A stretch of 64,000 nt of DNA from Trichoplax adhaerens (GCF_000150275.1 NW_002060945.1:5980991-6044990); one strand, 5' to 3'; shown: positions 1 through 13,769, counted from the first letter of the stretch. Notes: generated by a model not told the origin, from the sequence alone. Made by a program: numbers and translations.

Positions 1-1209
1 TTGCTATATTTTCAAATCTTGAATGACCAAATTAATATCAAAATTTGAACTTTATCAGAAACCGAAAATGCTAGTGGCTTTTCGAACTATTATAAGATAC
101 ACCCTCATTTCTATATTGTGAAAGGATTACTTTTGCTTAATTCGTAAATCTAGAGCTTACTAATTTTAATCATAAAATCTATATTAAACGGTGATAACCG
201 GATTAGCAACACAACTACCCACGTAGAACTATATTTATCTAATGCCTTGTACATGGCAACCGATAAATAGTAGTATTCAAAGACGAGTATATAACAGCTG
301 CTTTAATTTCACTCAGAATTTTCAGCTTACAATGATTTTTTAATAGTAAGCGTATTTATGTAATATTATTCATTTACACGATATCTTTTTAAATTGTCTA
401 CAACTGTAAAAATTCACATCCAGTACATAAATTATGATATTTATACTCGTATACTATTTTACCATCAATTAAAGTAATCAAGTTCATCCTCACAAACTCT
501 GCTTTTAAACTCAGAGTCCCCAAGTTCAGTAGTATAGATGAGGAATAACCTTATAAAATACAGTATTTATTTTATTCAATGGAATTCATGCTAAAATTTT
601 GTTTAAAAATTGGTTTTGTTTATATAATATCTTTTGCTTTTATCAATAGGTTAGATTTACATTAATTATCTTACTGTAACATACTAATAATCAATTACAG
701 TTATCTATTTTATATTTCTAATTTTTTTTCGAATTGTAAGCTATCAAGTTGGATAAATAAGATAAGGAATATCTCTTCATAACACGGGTACGGTTTACAT
801 AAAAGCATTCCTGCTTTCTCATACTTGATCAATATATCACAGAGCTAGCAGGGCTGGATAGGTCGATTTTGATTGGATAATGCATAACTGAATGGGTTTA
901 TGGATGATCAATTTGTTTTTTACATTATAGATTATGTTGATCCTAATTTGAATAAGGGGTGGACTAACAATTGCAACACTTCCCTATTGATCCCCATACT
1001 TAAAGGGAGGATAATAATTGATTCTACTCTGACCTAAAATGACATAACTTCCTTCCTATTTCAACATAGGCGCTATGAATATCGCAAATCTATGCATAGT
1101 ATGATGCCAAAGTTTCCTAGGATTAATATAACAGGATCAATAAAATTTAATTAATTCTTTATTTTACATTGACTTAAATACTCCTATATCTCACCGACGT
1201 TATTCATCG
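1..1209. other. AT-rich non-coding stretch, no gene seen
   Basis: All six frames are broken by frequent stops and I find no exon-like segment bounded by plausible splice sites on either strand. The composition is very AT-rich. Nothing further can be supported here. Confidence 0.6.
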
Positions 1210-2470
1210 CTAAATAAATCATTCTTACTAGATAATATTGTGAATGAATTAGGAAAAATCATAAAATATATTTGTTATCGTAGATGTTTAATTTTGGATT
1301 GATTCCGTATCCATCCATCTTATCAATGTAGTTCACATTTCAGGTTATTACCTTATTACTAGTAAATAGCTAAGAGTTAAATGAAAAATCATAAAAATAA
1401 GTCCATTTTGTTAACCATTTCTATCTACATGATTTCAATATCGATGGATACCTTTATTTGTGATTGAATCATTGCTGCTAGATTGTCTTTTAATCAAAAT
1501 ACGCAAAACGATTTCCTTATTGTTATTGAAATTCTAACAGAATAAGTACATTAGAAAAAATGAAAACTGTATGGAAAGATATTATCTAGTCGTTTTTGCT
1601 AGATAACATTGTCTCAACTAAAAGTGTAGAAAATAAATAATAATCACATCGCTATCAGAATGTAAAGAAAATTGAAATTTCTACTCGATCGTATGCAAGG
1701 AATAAGTAGATATTTCTACTAGATAGTATTGTCTTAACTAAAAGTATAAAAATAAGTAATAATCATTTCGTTATCAGGATGTAAGTAAAATTGAAAATTC
1801 ATGAAAAAATTTTGTTTGATTTCTGTTTTTCATGATTTAGGATATCACTCCTATATGATAACACTATCGTAATCAATACAAGAATCTGCGAAAATCATTC
1901 TTTCCTCGTTATTAAAGGGAAATGAAGTTACATGAATGATATTGTTTAATTTTTGTTCTTAAGCACATCATTCAACCTAGCTGCACTAGATAACATGATA
2001 GCATTCAAGATACGAGTATAAAATCATTCTCACATTCTCATAAAAACAGAAAAGGAAAATGATATTGCCAAATTATTATTGATAATGGAGTAGATTATCG
2101 CCCAAAGATAACATCACATCTAAACTGCATAAAAATGATTCTCTTATCTTTGCCTCAATAGATAAGAAAACGAAATTATATCGAGATGATATTATTTGAT
2201 TGTTATCCATAGCAGAGGATATCATCTATACTACAGTAGATAACATTATAGCAATCAAGATATTTGAAATACAATGCTCTTATCGCCATCAAAACTGGAA
2301 GATAAGAAAAATTTACTACATGAATCGATATCGTTGAATTGTTATTTTTGTTGATGTTGTTATTTGCTTAATGATTGTTTACTTGACTAGTATTGAATTC
2401 GGCAAAGTCATTTTCATTTTCAATCACATCATCAATGTTGATGATAACGTAATCTAGAGGGGTTCCAACC
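1210..2470. repeat. Diverged minisatellite, unit about 120-135 bp
   Basis: The landmark 'ctagataacat' or a close variant recurs about every 120-135 bp: near 1230, 1600, 1720, 1850, 1990, 2110 and 2240. Each is followed by similar text ('atcattct', 'gaaaat', 'gatattgtt'). The copies near 1600-1680 and 1720-1800 are most alike, sharing 'ctaaaagt' and 'tatcaggatgtaa' variants. This looks like an old tandem array decayed by point mutation and small indels. No coding capacity is seen. Confidence 0.6.
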
Positions 2471-3127
2471 CTGTCAACCCTTTACAATCGTTGACATTCT
2501 CTTTTTATCCATCACGACTTCCTTGTCTTTATCCCGTTATTGTTCATGTCTATATCGCAAAGTTAGGCTTGGCTATCATAACAAAAGTATAATTTTAAAT
2601 AGAAGAAAGACATGTAATTTACCAAATAAAATTAATTCTAATCCACCCCTCCCTCCTAATCAATATCGTTCTTTATTAATCAACTTGACTATATTATCCT
2701 ATATCATTTGAATCGATCAACATCTTTGATTGATTACGACGACGCTGGTCGAAAGCCCCATTTTGGCCACCTTTCCTTCTACAATTCGTTGCCAATTATT
2801 CTGTAGAGAAGCTCTTCAACTTGATTTTATTTGAGAAAGAAGGTAAGTGCATCGATCATTTATTTAATTTAAAAGTTCTACTCGGCCAACGATAATATTT
2901 CAACATCATACTCAACTAGTCCTCTTGATTGTGATATCAATATGATTTATTCTGCAATCATCTATATCATTCTTGATAGAGAAAAAAATTCGACGTAATC
3001 TTCTCCTCCAGATATAACCGTACCTACTTTATTTCCAGTTATCATTTTATTGATTCTTAAAGATTATTGTCGATTAATTTCATTCCCATATTGAAAATTC
3101 CTTGACTAATCAGCCAATCACTTTTTA
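2471..3127. other. Non-coding stretch, nothing recognised
   Basis: There is one short open frame at 2523-2711 with no family resemblance and no splice context. Otherwise this is AT-rich sequence with no feature I can support. Confidence 0.5.
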
Positions 3128-3790
3128 GCCAAACTATTTGCATTGATTGCTATCAATAATGATAAAATCTGGATGATATTAACCCACCTCGACTATTTTT
3201 TAATCATGTAATATTTCTATCCAGAATTTTTAAAGTGGCGGCTCTTGTTTCTATACCGTACATAGCAATGATTTTACCTCCTATAGATCAATATTCAAAT
3301 GAATGATTTATTTCTGCCCTAAAAAATTTTCGGTATATTGACTGAATAAATTTTTACGAGAACTCATCTTGGCTCTACATCAAATGATTGTATTTATTGC
3401 TATTCATGATGATAGATACCGGTATATATGTTAAGTCCCTATGTAGATCTTCATAGTATTCAATTCATTTCTGATACTATGCTAACCAATAATGATAAAT
3501 CCTGGGTGATATTGATCCAACTCGATTATTTCTATTTTATTTCTATAATATTTCTATCTAGACTTTAAAAATCTCGATTTTTGCTTCTATACCTTATAGC
3601 ATTGATTTACAACACCAGTGAATAAATATCGCAATGAATAATTTATTTTCGCATTAAAAATTTCTCGGTATATTGACTGAACGAATTTTACAAGACCTCA
3701 TATCCCACATCAAATAAATGTATTTATTGCTATCTATGATGAAAAGTGCCTATGTAGATCTTCATAATGTCTAATTCAAATGGTATGGTA
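3128..3790. repeat. Tandem duplication, unit about 336 bp
   Basis: Two diverged copies lie side by side. Copy 1 starts near 3148 ('caataatgataaa') and copy 2 near 3484 with the same word. Shared blocks in order are 'atatttctatc', 'tctatacc', 'ttctcggtatattgactga' (variant in copy 1), 'catcaaat', 'gtatttattgctat' and 'atgtagatcttcata'. The order is kept through both units, which supports one duplication followed by decay. Confidence 0.75.
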
Positions 3791-4019
3791 TGGTGCGGTA
3801 ATTTTACAGTATTCTCAATTTAAGGGCAAATATTAATCAAGATCTTACACCTTGATACCCACGCTTAACTTATTTTATTATTAATTTTTCAAAGATCAAT
3901 AACAGGATAAGGGTTTGCATTTCTAAATTAAAAATTTTTGAATATCCTAACTAATGGCTTTGATAGAATAGATCAGTAGGTTTTATTCCCATTTACTACC
4001 ATCGAGATAATGAATCCTT
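3791..4019. other. Non-coding spacer between repeats
   Basis: AT-rich sequence with no open frame or motif that I can support. Confidence 0.4.
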
Positions 4020-4255
4020 AATAGGGCCTTTATATTATACATTTCTACTGTATTATTACAATATCTGTATACCATTCCAATCCAGAAAGAAGGATTCTAA
4101 AAAGCTGATTTTATGTCTTACTGTAAATTAGTTCAAATGCTAGTTTAGTGTTATCTTTATATCATCCATTTCTACTGTACTATTACAATATTCATATAGC
4201 ATTTGAATCTACAAAGAAAGACTCTAAAAACTGATTTATGTCTACTACAACGGAT
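4020..4255. repeat. Tandem duplication, unit about 127 bp
   Basis: Copy 1 near 4032 and copy 2 near 4157 share 'catttctactgta', 'attacaatat', a run of 'gaaag' plus 'ctctaaaa', and 'ctgatttatgtct' in the same order. Identity is high but not perfect. Confidence 0.7.
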
Positions 4256-7200
4256 TCAATGTTGGATCACTTTTGAAAGCAAATATTCTAGGGAAGGTTT
4301 TTCTTTCGTCTAAAAATTTTCAAACTCGTTTACTGGCCACTTCACCGGAAATTATTGTCATTTTAGCTGACATTATTTGCATACTGATATCAAAATTACT
4401 CCTAGAAACTCTACTCCTGGATTATCTGATCATTTTAAACAACTTATATTGAACATCTACAGACTGGTAAAGCACTACAGACACTTAAATTATTCTAAAG
4501 TATGTTAGATAATTTCTTCTGCCATAGTTAGTTGTCCCTTAGTTGATGTAACTCGCACTTTATCATTTATAACCTTGAATTCCCATCCATGTTCCATGAA
4601 GAAACTCAACTGTGGAGCAAGATTAATCTACCCATTGACTGCGGTATAAAGACTTGTAAAGCATACAGGCACTTTCATAAAATATTTCCGTAAAAGATTA
4701 GTAATATGTTCCTAGTAGCTCCTAGACATATTAATTAAAGACCTTTTTCAATAGTTGATCCTCTCTTTACTCTATATTATTTGCATTTTTCTATTGATAG
4801 CGACGAATCTTGCTTCAAGTCGCTCAAATTCTACCTTATTACCAGTTTCTTTAACCTGTCCATTTAGAGTAAATTGGCACTTTTTAATTGCTATCCTTTA
4901 TTAATTAACCAATTCTACTACAATTAGCGATCAATTTTTGCCTCAAATTTTGCTTCTAGGTTATCCGATCATTTTTCTAATCTGCCGATTTAGAAAAATT
5001 AAAATCTGTAATTACTAATAGGTGATAAAAGGATAAATGATGTAGAATCTCAGTAGTAGTAACTATTAAATTTATTGACATATTTTTCATTTTGTAGCTG
5101 TTTATTTTTGGCCAATCTTTTTATTTAAGGTAAATGTAGAGCTAATTTAGTCGGCATCGGAATATTGTCTTGAGTTATGAAAAAGGAAGAGAATAATTTA
5201 ACGATTATATCCAATTAGCGATATCCAAAACAATCTATCATCAAGTTTTTAATCATTTTAATTATTATAAGCCATTACACCATTGAGATCTTTACGTTAT
5301 ATTACGATATTACTTAACGGATAATTTTTAATCCATTTGAGATTCAATTTCCAACATTTTTCCGTATACTCCCTGATTTTATACCGTAAGATATTGAAGA
5401 TAGATACTTCTAAAATATAAACTAAATTTATCGTCCTTGAATTTATAAGGCATAGTTATAGACTAATAAACTGAGATTTTTCATCTCCAATAAATATGAT
5501 TTTAGCCGGAATTATTTTTCTTCTTTGACTTCTTGACAGAAAATAGAACAGAGTTATGTCGTAGGATTATTTTTTATAACTTTTTCGTCTATTTCAGTCC
5601 AATTTACGTTTTCTTCCAAACCCTTCTTATAATTGATGCTACAAAATTTCTTTATGGAGCTCTTTTCCATCCATTTTTTCGCCTGTTCTATGATTAAAAG
5701 GGACCCTTACCGCAGAATAAATATGATTTTATTCAATTTCCTTCACCCTAATACACTTTCTATGTTGATTTGATTAAGAGATAGAAATCGTAGAAGTTTA
5801 GAGATAGTATCGCGTGTTTTACTGTTTTGCTAATATAGACTAGCTTACACGGACTTTTTTAAATATTGTAATAAAGCAGATTTTTATCTTTAGTTTTCGT
5901 AGGTCTAACTTTATTGTGAGTTAGTAAACTAATAGAGAATAAGATATAGTCTGCCGTATTACACCGCTTAATAGTGTTTATTGCCTATTAAGTGATCAAA
6001 GAAAATGAAATGCTCACTTAACTCTTAACGAGAGCTTTTATCTAATTTATGACTTAAGATGAGACTATAAGATAAAGGAATAATAATTTTACTAAAATTA
6101 TTCTCCTCTTAACTTTTAGCCATCATTTCACTCATTTCTTAATTAAAAAAATAGGAATCTTACTTAGAATCAACATGATTTTTATCCAGTTGACATCCTC
6201 TTCCTTTTCATTTTTATAATAAATGTGGCGGAAATCTGTTATAATGATTTCTTAATAACTATATTTATCCATTATTCATCATAGAAGATAACTCTTTCCT
6301 TTAGAATCAAAGCGGTTTGGCAATTTTTATTTTCCTTTCCTCATCATCTTTACGAATCTATTAGATAAAACGGAATTCCACTATCAATTTATTTCTTATT
6401 AACTATTTCCATCTGCTAATGGCTCATATAAGCGAACACTCTTAGTCAGAAATGATTAAGGCTTACTAAATTTACTTTCCCACACACTTGTTCATTTTTT
6501 TATCATTTTAAAATTATATACCAGATATCGTAAAATACTACCGTAGGGCTTCATTTTCACAGGAATCTTACTTAGTTTTCTTTAATTACGGTACATCAAT
6601 AAGATCAAGATTTTATCCCTTAAATCGAATAAGAATATCTATTGTACCTATCTAAGCTTTATTGATTTCATTTAATTTATTTAAATAGCAATCAAGGGAA
6701 AGTAAATGGAAGGAAAAACTATAGTTACAATTGCTATTGCAATCTTCTCCTTATTCTTCTATCCTAACTTTATTCCCATTTGATCGAAATTTTTCCCTTG
6801 TATCCCAACCTTTCATACTTTTTAGTAAAACAAAATATCTAAATTTCTGCTTAATTGGCGAACTATACTATATTATACAGCCATGGTTTTAAGCAAAGAT
6901 TGCACTTTAATCTAATCTAACTCACTTTTACAGTATAGTTAAAGGATTGCCTAACCTTCCATTTTCAAGAAGTTTTACCATTCAGTAAGAGAAATCAGCT
7001 TGATCAGCTTAAATCATGATAAATCGAGATAGCGTGTTCATTTATCATTCTATGTTAATTTCATATATTTTAAAAATTATCTTACATCTCTGATAGCAGT
7101 GTTTTTGCTACATTACTCGTATATGCTTGACTAAATTAAAATCCTGATCACAGATTAACTTTTAGCATTTCCAGATGGAAAAGTTTACCAATACAGTCGT

Positions 7201-7527
7201 AACATTTGTTATACGATAAAGATCCATCACTACAAAATATTGATGAAATAGAATCTCTAGCTATTCCATATTATTTAACTAATTTAATTTGCCATCAATA
7301 AAGAAAGATAGCTACGGTATAAGGTATTATTGCAATAAAATCTACAGTTATTCTACGACCAGTTTAGGTTGTCATGAAAGATAGTAACTTAACTGCAAGT
7401 TAATAGTAATATATAATCAGTAACTAAGTTACGGTATTCAGACGATTTAATTTATAGCTATCCTGCCCTATGCTCCTTTAGCCAGAATAATACCAATCGT
7501 TCCTGATCTAATTTACTCGTCTTTTAG
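4256..7527. other. Gene-poor stretch with faint further duplications
   Basis: No exon is recognisable. Weak repetition continues: the words around 4455-4520 ('agactggtaaagca...acagacactt') reappear in altered form near 4650-4680, and phrases such as 'ggaatcttacttag' occur near 6150 and again near 6565. A 5' untranslated exon of the downstream transporter could lie here, but I cannot place one. Confidence 0.45.
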
Positions 7528-7545
7528 GATCAAAGACAGTATAAC

Positions 7546-10500
7546 ATGGATGAAAATACAAGAGGACAATCGTTTGGATTTCGAGCAGGCTATCAGATGG
7601 CGATAGTCACTTTTGCCGTTAATATAGATACTATGCTACGATTTCCTCATTACTGCATGTATTATGGAGGAGGTAATCACTACTGCATTTTTCATACAGA
7701 ATTAATTAGAGTTCCACTGTCTTAGCAACTTGTATTTAATTTTACTGTATGATTGTTAATCTTAAGTACAGCTATTTCTTGATGATATTTGTTCATATTT
7801 ACTATTTATTTCTGCATTATAAGTATTTTAAAAGCATCTTAAATGCCTTTTACAAACTCTACATTTTGCAGGTGCTTTCTTTATCCCATATTTCCTAGCA
7901 ATGATCATTCTAGGTGTATTTTCAGTTTATCTGGAAACATTAATTGGGCAAATCACCAAGCTAGGACCATTACAAGCTTGGAATAAGTTATTACCACCGA
8001 TGAAAGGTATCGCCAAAAATTAGTAAATGGCTAGAAAGGGCCTATCATAGTGTCAAAATTTGACTCAATTATTTTTTGGCAAGTTAATGGTATAGCATTT
8101 TAAACCACGAATTGACGCCAAATATGATAATTTATCAATATTAAATATTATAGCAGTATAATATTGCTTAAATTAAGATCGATACTTTAGAAAATTGGCC
8201 AGCATCAGAAGAAATTATAAATTGTTAGTATTATACCGAGCTAATATCAACATTTTATTAATACATACTCAGCCTTAAAAAGCTAATAGAAGTAGGTTAT
8301 GATTTACTCATTCTTCAAATATTATACCTAGGGTAATATCCATTAATCACTAAATAATTCAGCGTAGATGGGCCTAACTGAAGCCATACCATGATTCATT
8401 AGCGTAAAAGATTAGCGTAATCTTACACTTAAGCTAATATTAAATACTATATTCAAGCATAATATAGTTTCTAAGTATTATGGGCGTCAATATGATTTTA
8501 AACAAATAACCAATATTTCAAACTAGATGTATACTAATGATATCGTAATGTTATTAGTAGGTAAAAGCAAATTCTCTTAACATGTTTCTCTACATTGAAA
8601 TCATATCTAGGTCTTGGATTTTTATATTGCTTATTTGGCTTATTTACCATGGCATATTATTTCGCAAATATGTCCTATGCCCTTTATTACTTCTATTTAG
8701 TCAATGCTAATACCTTTAATATTTCAACATGTAACAATACTTGGAATTCACCAAATTGTACAGTATCGTACAATTTTTCCTGTCTACCCAATACAACTCT
8801 ACCAAGCAACGTTTCTATGACCATGCTACCAACTACTCTACCTACAACACAAGCAGCGACAGTGATGAATTCAACACCTGTAGGTAATTTATCCAACATC
8901 ACAACTACTCCAGTAACACCATTAATACCATGCCCTCAGTACAAAGGTTTGATGTCCAATTTAGCAGAAGCTGAATTTTTCAGGTAAGAAACAGCATGGT
9001 ATTAAAATTGAATGCTAGGATAGAGCATTTAGTATTCTTTCTATCTCGTTTGTATAAATTTTTCGCAGATGTTTATAATTAAAGAAAATTTACTGAGAGA
9101 TAATCTTATGATCATTACCTTCAAATACCTGTTGTTCACATGTCTAATATTTCTGTAAATCTAAAAGCTATGCCTTGGAGAGATCCTTCTATTTATGCTA
9201 TCGGATCATCTTTGAATACCTGTTACTCACGGGTTCATTATGGTCTCTAGGCTGCATTATTCGCCTTTTCCGATAGCATATCACTTTCAAATACCTGCCA
9301 ATCATATATCTACTATAGCAACCCTTTTACTTGAGAGCTACAGCGTGCTATGTAGACGCTATATCTCTATTTGATGAACCTTGTATCTTGTCACTTTCGA
9401 ATATTCAGTGTCTGATCTATTTCATCATCATCGTAACAGTTCTTTAGGTTTTACTAGTAAAATCTATACACCATATTCTAATTCGTTGCTCTGGTCTATT
9501 ATTTGCATATTTTTAAGAAATTATGCCTTCGAAGGTACTCCTGCTCCTAATCAACTTGGCTCATTAATTCCATCGCTAGTGGCCTGCTCATTGATCGCGT
9601 GGTTGATTACATTTGTAATCATGTTAGTTGGCCTGAGATCTTTGCGATTTGTATGTTCTATAAGCTATTTCCATATTATAAGATTAATTATTTCCCTCAT
9701 TGTTCCTAATAGTACTGTCTAAAGCACAATCGCCCACTTATAGACTCTACCTAAATATCTATTAGTACAGTAATCCAATGCTATACAGTCGTAGTTTCTA
9801 TTAAACTATTGATATTTTGCAATTTACAAGTATACACCTATGTCCTGTACGAGTATTTGCATTAAATTGAATTTAATAAGGATAATTCTGTCTAACTTTG
9901 CTGTCAATATGGGTCAATTTTAGTTACCTTCAATTTATGGAGCTAAAAACTGTTACGGATAATTTGATAGTAATAATAAAATAAGATATTCGTTTCATTA
10001 CATCTATTTCTATCTCTATTAAATCTGTACTATAAAAGTAATGTAATAATATAGTTGAAGATATTGACCTTTCACTAACTTCTTTTTCTGCTACCCAACA
10101 TATCATAAAGTTCATTTCTTATCTTTATCAAATCTTCTAAATTAGTTTGGTTTCCTCCTTGTCATTCTATCATTTGCATTTATCATCATGATGATTATCG
10201 TCATTCAAGATTTAGATGGAGCAAGAGATGGTATTTTATATTTGGTAACACCTCATTATAGCTACTTGCTCCAGCCTAGTACATGGGCTATTGCTGGACT
10301 TCATGCAATATGGACTTTATCGGTGGGCTATGGTACTTACGCCCATTTTGGCTATCGAAATAAAGCCAATACTAATCCGTTTTGGTATAAAAATATTCGC
10401 TTTACCACAATTCACTACTATTAAACGTGTTAATCTATCATGGATATGTTTTTAGCTGAACATTTATTTATTTTTTAATCTATCAAAAATTAGGAGCGCA

Positions 10501-13500
10501 TTAATTACAGTCGCTATTGTGGCATTTTTTCAATTTTTTGTGGCTTATTGTATATTTGCTTACGTTGGCTTTATTGGCAAGCAGACTAATCAACTGAAAT
10601 TTGTGCTACAAAACCTGGATCAAGGTAAACCATCGTCATCCTGGATGTATGTCTTTAATTTATCCAAAGTTGTATCGCCAATGTACATTAGTTACACAAT
10701 ATCCGTGACAGTTTTTCATAGCTATCTATAAACTTTATTTGTATTACACCGTAGTTCATGTCCTACATTCAGGCATAATGTAATTTCTAATATGACTGTC
10801 TATACTAAAAGTGAAAATAATAATATTATCTTATCCTGTATAACTATTAGGTATTGGTTTGCTATTTATAATCCTACCCATCTTTACCAATTTTATTCCT
10901 GAAATGGTTCATTGGTTGGGATTTTATTATATTATATTTGTTCTAATTGCTGCTGGAACTCAGGTAGCTTCTATAATTTATTAACTGTTAATACAATGTT
11001 ACCAAACATATAGCAAATGGTAGAGTTCTATCAACGGCATACATTTCAAATTGATAAAATGATATGCTTAAGCATACTAGTGGCATCACACTTAATTCTT
11101 TGTGATAGGAATCGATTCTTTTAATGCTCGAATATTTGCTTGCCGCAAATATTCTCTTGAAGATTTAAGAAATTTGATAATTATAATTATAAGTAGCATT
11201 CTAATCCAGAGCCTATAATTATGAATAATATATCTTATTCCAGTACCCATAGTGCCCGAAACATTCTTATATCTAAATTCGAATTCTTTAGTATTCGATT
11301 GATTATAATATGCCTATATCCTTAGAATGGCTAGTTTAATAATTCTTATAAAATGAAGATATTCTAGTCTAGTATCTATGATAATCATTTTCATATCTGA
11401 ATTTGAGTTTTTTAGTATTCAGCAGATTATAGTTCGTTTATACCTTTAGAACGGTAAGTTTAAGAGCTCTTTAAAAATGATAAACGGATATTGAAGATTG
11501 ACAAAAATTTTCTAAAATTATGGTTAAGCATATTCTATTCCAGTACCCACAGTAATCTTTCTTATACCTGAACTTGAGTTCTTTACTCTTCAGCTAGTTA
11601 TACACCAATATCTTTAGATATGACGAATTTATCAGTTCTTTTAAACTGACAAATGAATATTTAAGATTGGTAATAGCTTACTCTGATGATAATCTTGAAT
11701 TATTTTACTCTCTACAAGCTATCGTGAAACGCTCATCTAGTAGCTTATTTATTGCTTTTTACAGTACTTAATATATTAGGCTTTATTGAAAAGAATTTTA
11801 CTTTATCAGATCATTCAAAATACAAATTTATTTTAACATGGTAATCTAATCTCTGCGGTGGTATTTTAGCAGTCACTGGCTTCATATAATAATAACCCGA
11901 AAATGCTCTTTAAACCCATGTATTATTTACCAAAATGCATGATATATGCGGTAGTCCTGCATAACAATTCATTTTAGTTAGTATATTCAACAAGAGATAG
12001 CATGCAATGATATTAAGTGACGCCAACATACTGAATTGCAACATTGTAACTACTGTCTATTTTCTCTATTAAGTCACCCCAAAAGATTCACATATAAGGT
12101 AGATATCCACAACAACGCCATCAAATGTTTTTCTAATATTAATCTTTCTAGGCGATGCTATTGGAAACTGTTTCTTCTATTATTTACGACGAATTACCGG
12201 AGAAAGTGCGAGCCTATAAATGGCCAGTTCGATTAATATTGTCTTACGTCGTCTTAGGATTCAGTCTTTTTTGTGAAATTCAGGTAGGATTATTAATCAT
12301 ACCTGGAATTAATTTATGGCAAACTATATCACAATAATAAATGGTTAACCGCTGCATGTTTATTTGATCGAAAATAGAATGGCTATCATATTCTAACTGC
12401 TATGGGTAAGGTAATACAAGATTGGTCAATCATCATGCTGATTTTGCAGTCATTGACACTAGCTTATGTCTTCGGTAAGCACACTGCATTCGAAATAAAA
12501 AAACATATTTTAATTTTATGAGCAGAAATATTGGTCGATAAACTTCTGGATTACGCGATCGTAATAATAGAAGTACTTAATGTACGTAAAATCCTAGTTA
12601 AGGAATAATTTCCATCCTTAGGTATGGGAACACGGATTGAAAGTAATATGGCCAAATACAACCGACCTCGCATGTTAATCTTCTGGCTCACTGGTTCTAT
12701 CATAGTTGCACTTTTAGCTATCGTAAGTTATATCTTTAACAATATATACGATGAACCTAATATTTGATTATAATGATATAAAATATATCACAAGAATTTA
12801 ATACGATAGAGAGGCGAAATATTTCTACTATCGAGGTTTTTTTGAATCAACCAATTAAGTATGTGACATCATTGTATGAAAAATATATCACAAGAATTAA
12901 TACGATAAAGAGTAAAAGCACTTCTGCTATCGAAGTTTTACGGATTAGATATGTGATACTATTATATGAAAACATATTGCAAGAATTGAATATGATAATG
13001 AGTCGAAAAATTCTACTACAAAGGCATTCAAGGATTAAATTTAAAATATATTTACGACAGTGAATTTAAAAGAGTCTCGTATCATTCAGAAAAAATATAA
13101 TAGAGGATAACCTATATTAATTTTATACAGCCACAGATGTACAATCGATGTTATTTTAGCCATAATGTTGATTTCAAAATTTGAAATTAATTAAAGGAGG
13201 AGCACAATTACAGTAATATCCATTAGCAATGCTTTAGCAATTAAGAAAATAAATTTTATTGCCTAGTAAAATATATTATAAATTCTTGCCTGAGCAACGA
13301 TATTCGTTTATCGTAATTTGAAATAAGCGAACGACCATGTTACCTAGGATTATTCAATCTAGATATAGTGAAAAGCTCTAACATCTGTAAAATAGAGCTC
13401 ATAAAATATAGATATTAAGATATTTCATATAAATTACAATCGCAAAAATTAATTCTTAAATAATAATAAGTTGTCGCTGAAATTGGAAATTATTTACTCT

Positions 13501-13769
13501 TGCAGCTCCTTTTCATTTACTATCAAATCTACAATGTTACCATTAATCGTCCGTCTGATTTAGCCATGGCAAAAGTGATGTTTTACATTATATTGGGCAT
13601 TAGCGGTGGCATTCTCGTCACCGTGATGATTGTTAAACTTATGGGAGTATGCGATCAATCAGTTGGACAAGAAGATAACCAATTAAATATGGATGTTGGA
13701 TTTAAAAGGCGATCGCCAGCCAGAAGAGATACCGGAGTACAACGATTAGTGGGAAACCGAGAAGAGTAA
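7546..13769 (+). CDS. SLC6-family (neurotransmitter:sodium symporter-like) transporter, divergent
   Basis: Multi-pass plasma-membrane transporter of the SLC6 fold; substrate unknown. I place 11 coding exons: 7546-7672, 7872-8006, 8611-8983, 9518-9650, 10146-10384, 10494-10690, 10851-10963, 12152-12283, 12378-12474, 12622-12722 and 13506-13769. Phases close exactly and give 636 residues, normal for the family. TM1 carries 'LRFPHYCMYYGGGAFFIPY' (residues 31-49), the SLC6 hallmark. EL2 (about residues 118-195) is long, Thr-rich and full of N-x-S/T sites, with the usual cysteines. 'LDGARDGILYL' precedes TM6, and TM8/TM9 give 'DELPEKVR'. Positions that normally bind sodium differ: the TM1 Asn is Thr29, and the TM7 Asn is Val. 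The start is uncertain: an acceptor-like 'cttttag' ends at 7527 and the frame is open from 7528, so an upstream exon is possible. The exon end at 10690 was chosen to keep EL4. Confidence 0.88.
9090..9420 (+). repeat. Decayed minisatellite in transporter intron, unit about 90-100 bp
   Basis: Variants of 'ctttcaaatacctg' occur near 9118, 9210, 9290 and 9390, each followed by similar text. They lie inside the intron between exons 3 and 4 of the SLC6 gene. Confidence 0.55.
11215..11690 (+). repeat. Three-copy diverged tandem repeat in transporter intron, unit about 150 bp
   Basis: Each unit holds, in order, 'attccagtaccca' or a remnant, 'cttatatctgaa', 'ttgagttctttagtattcag' variants, 'cctttaga' and 'gaagatt'. 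Copies begin near 11235, 11375 and 11535. They lie in the 1.2 kb intron before the TM8-TM9 exon at 12152. Confidence 0.65.
12775..13055 (+). repeat. Three-copy tandem repeat in transporter intron, unit about 98 bp
   Basis: The block 'atatatcacaagaatt' with 'aatacgata' recurs near 12783 and 12884, and a weaker copy ('catattgcaagaattgaat') near 12972. Each is followed by 'tctactatcgaggtttt'-type text. The open frame at 12842-13063 is a by-product of unit lengths that keep the frame open, not a gene. Confidence 0.7.

Noticed and set aside
12403-12417. Possible 15-nt intron in the SLC6 exon at 12378-12474 ('gtaagg...caag')
   Set aside because: Far too short for an intron; reading through keeps the frame and fits the TM10 region better.
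12842-13063. 73-codon open frame in the SLC6 gene
   Set aside because: It is made of intronic tandem repeat units and lies between well-supported transporter exons.
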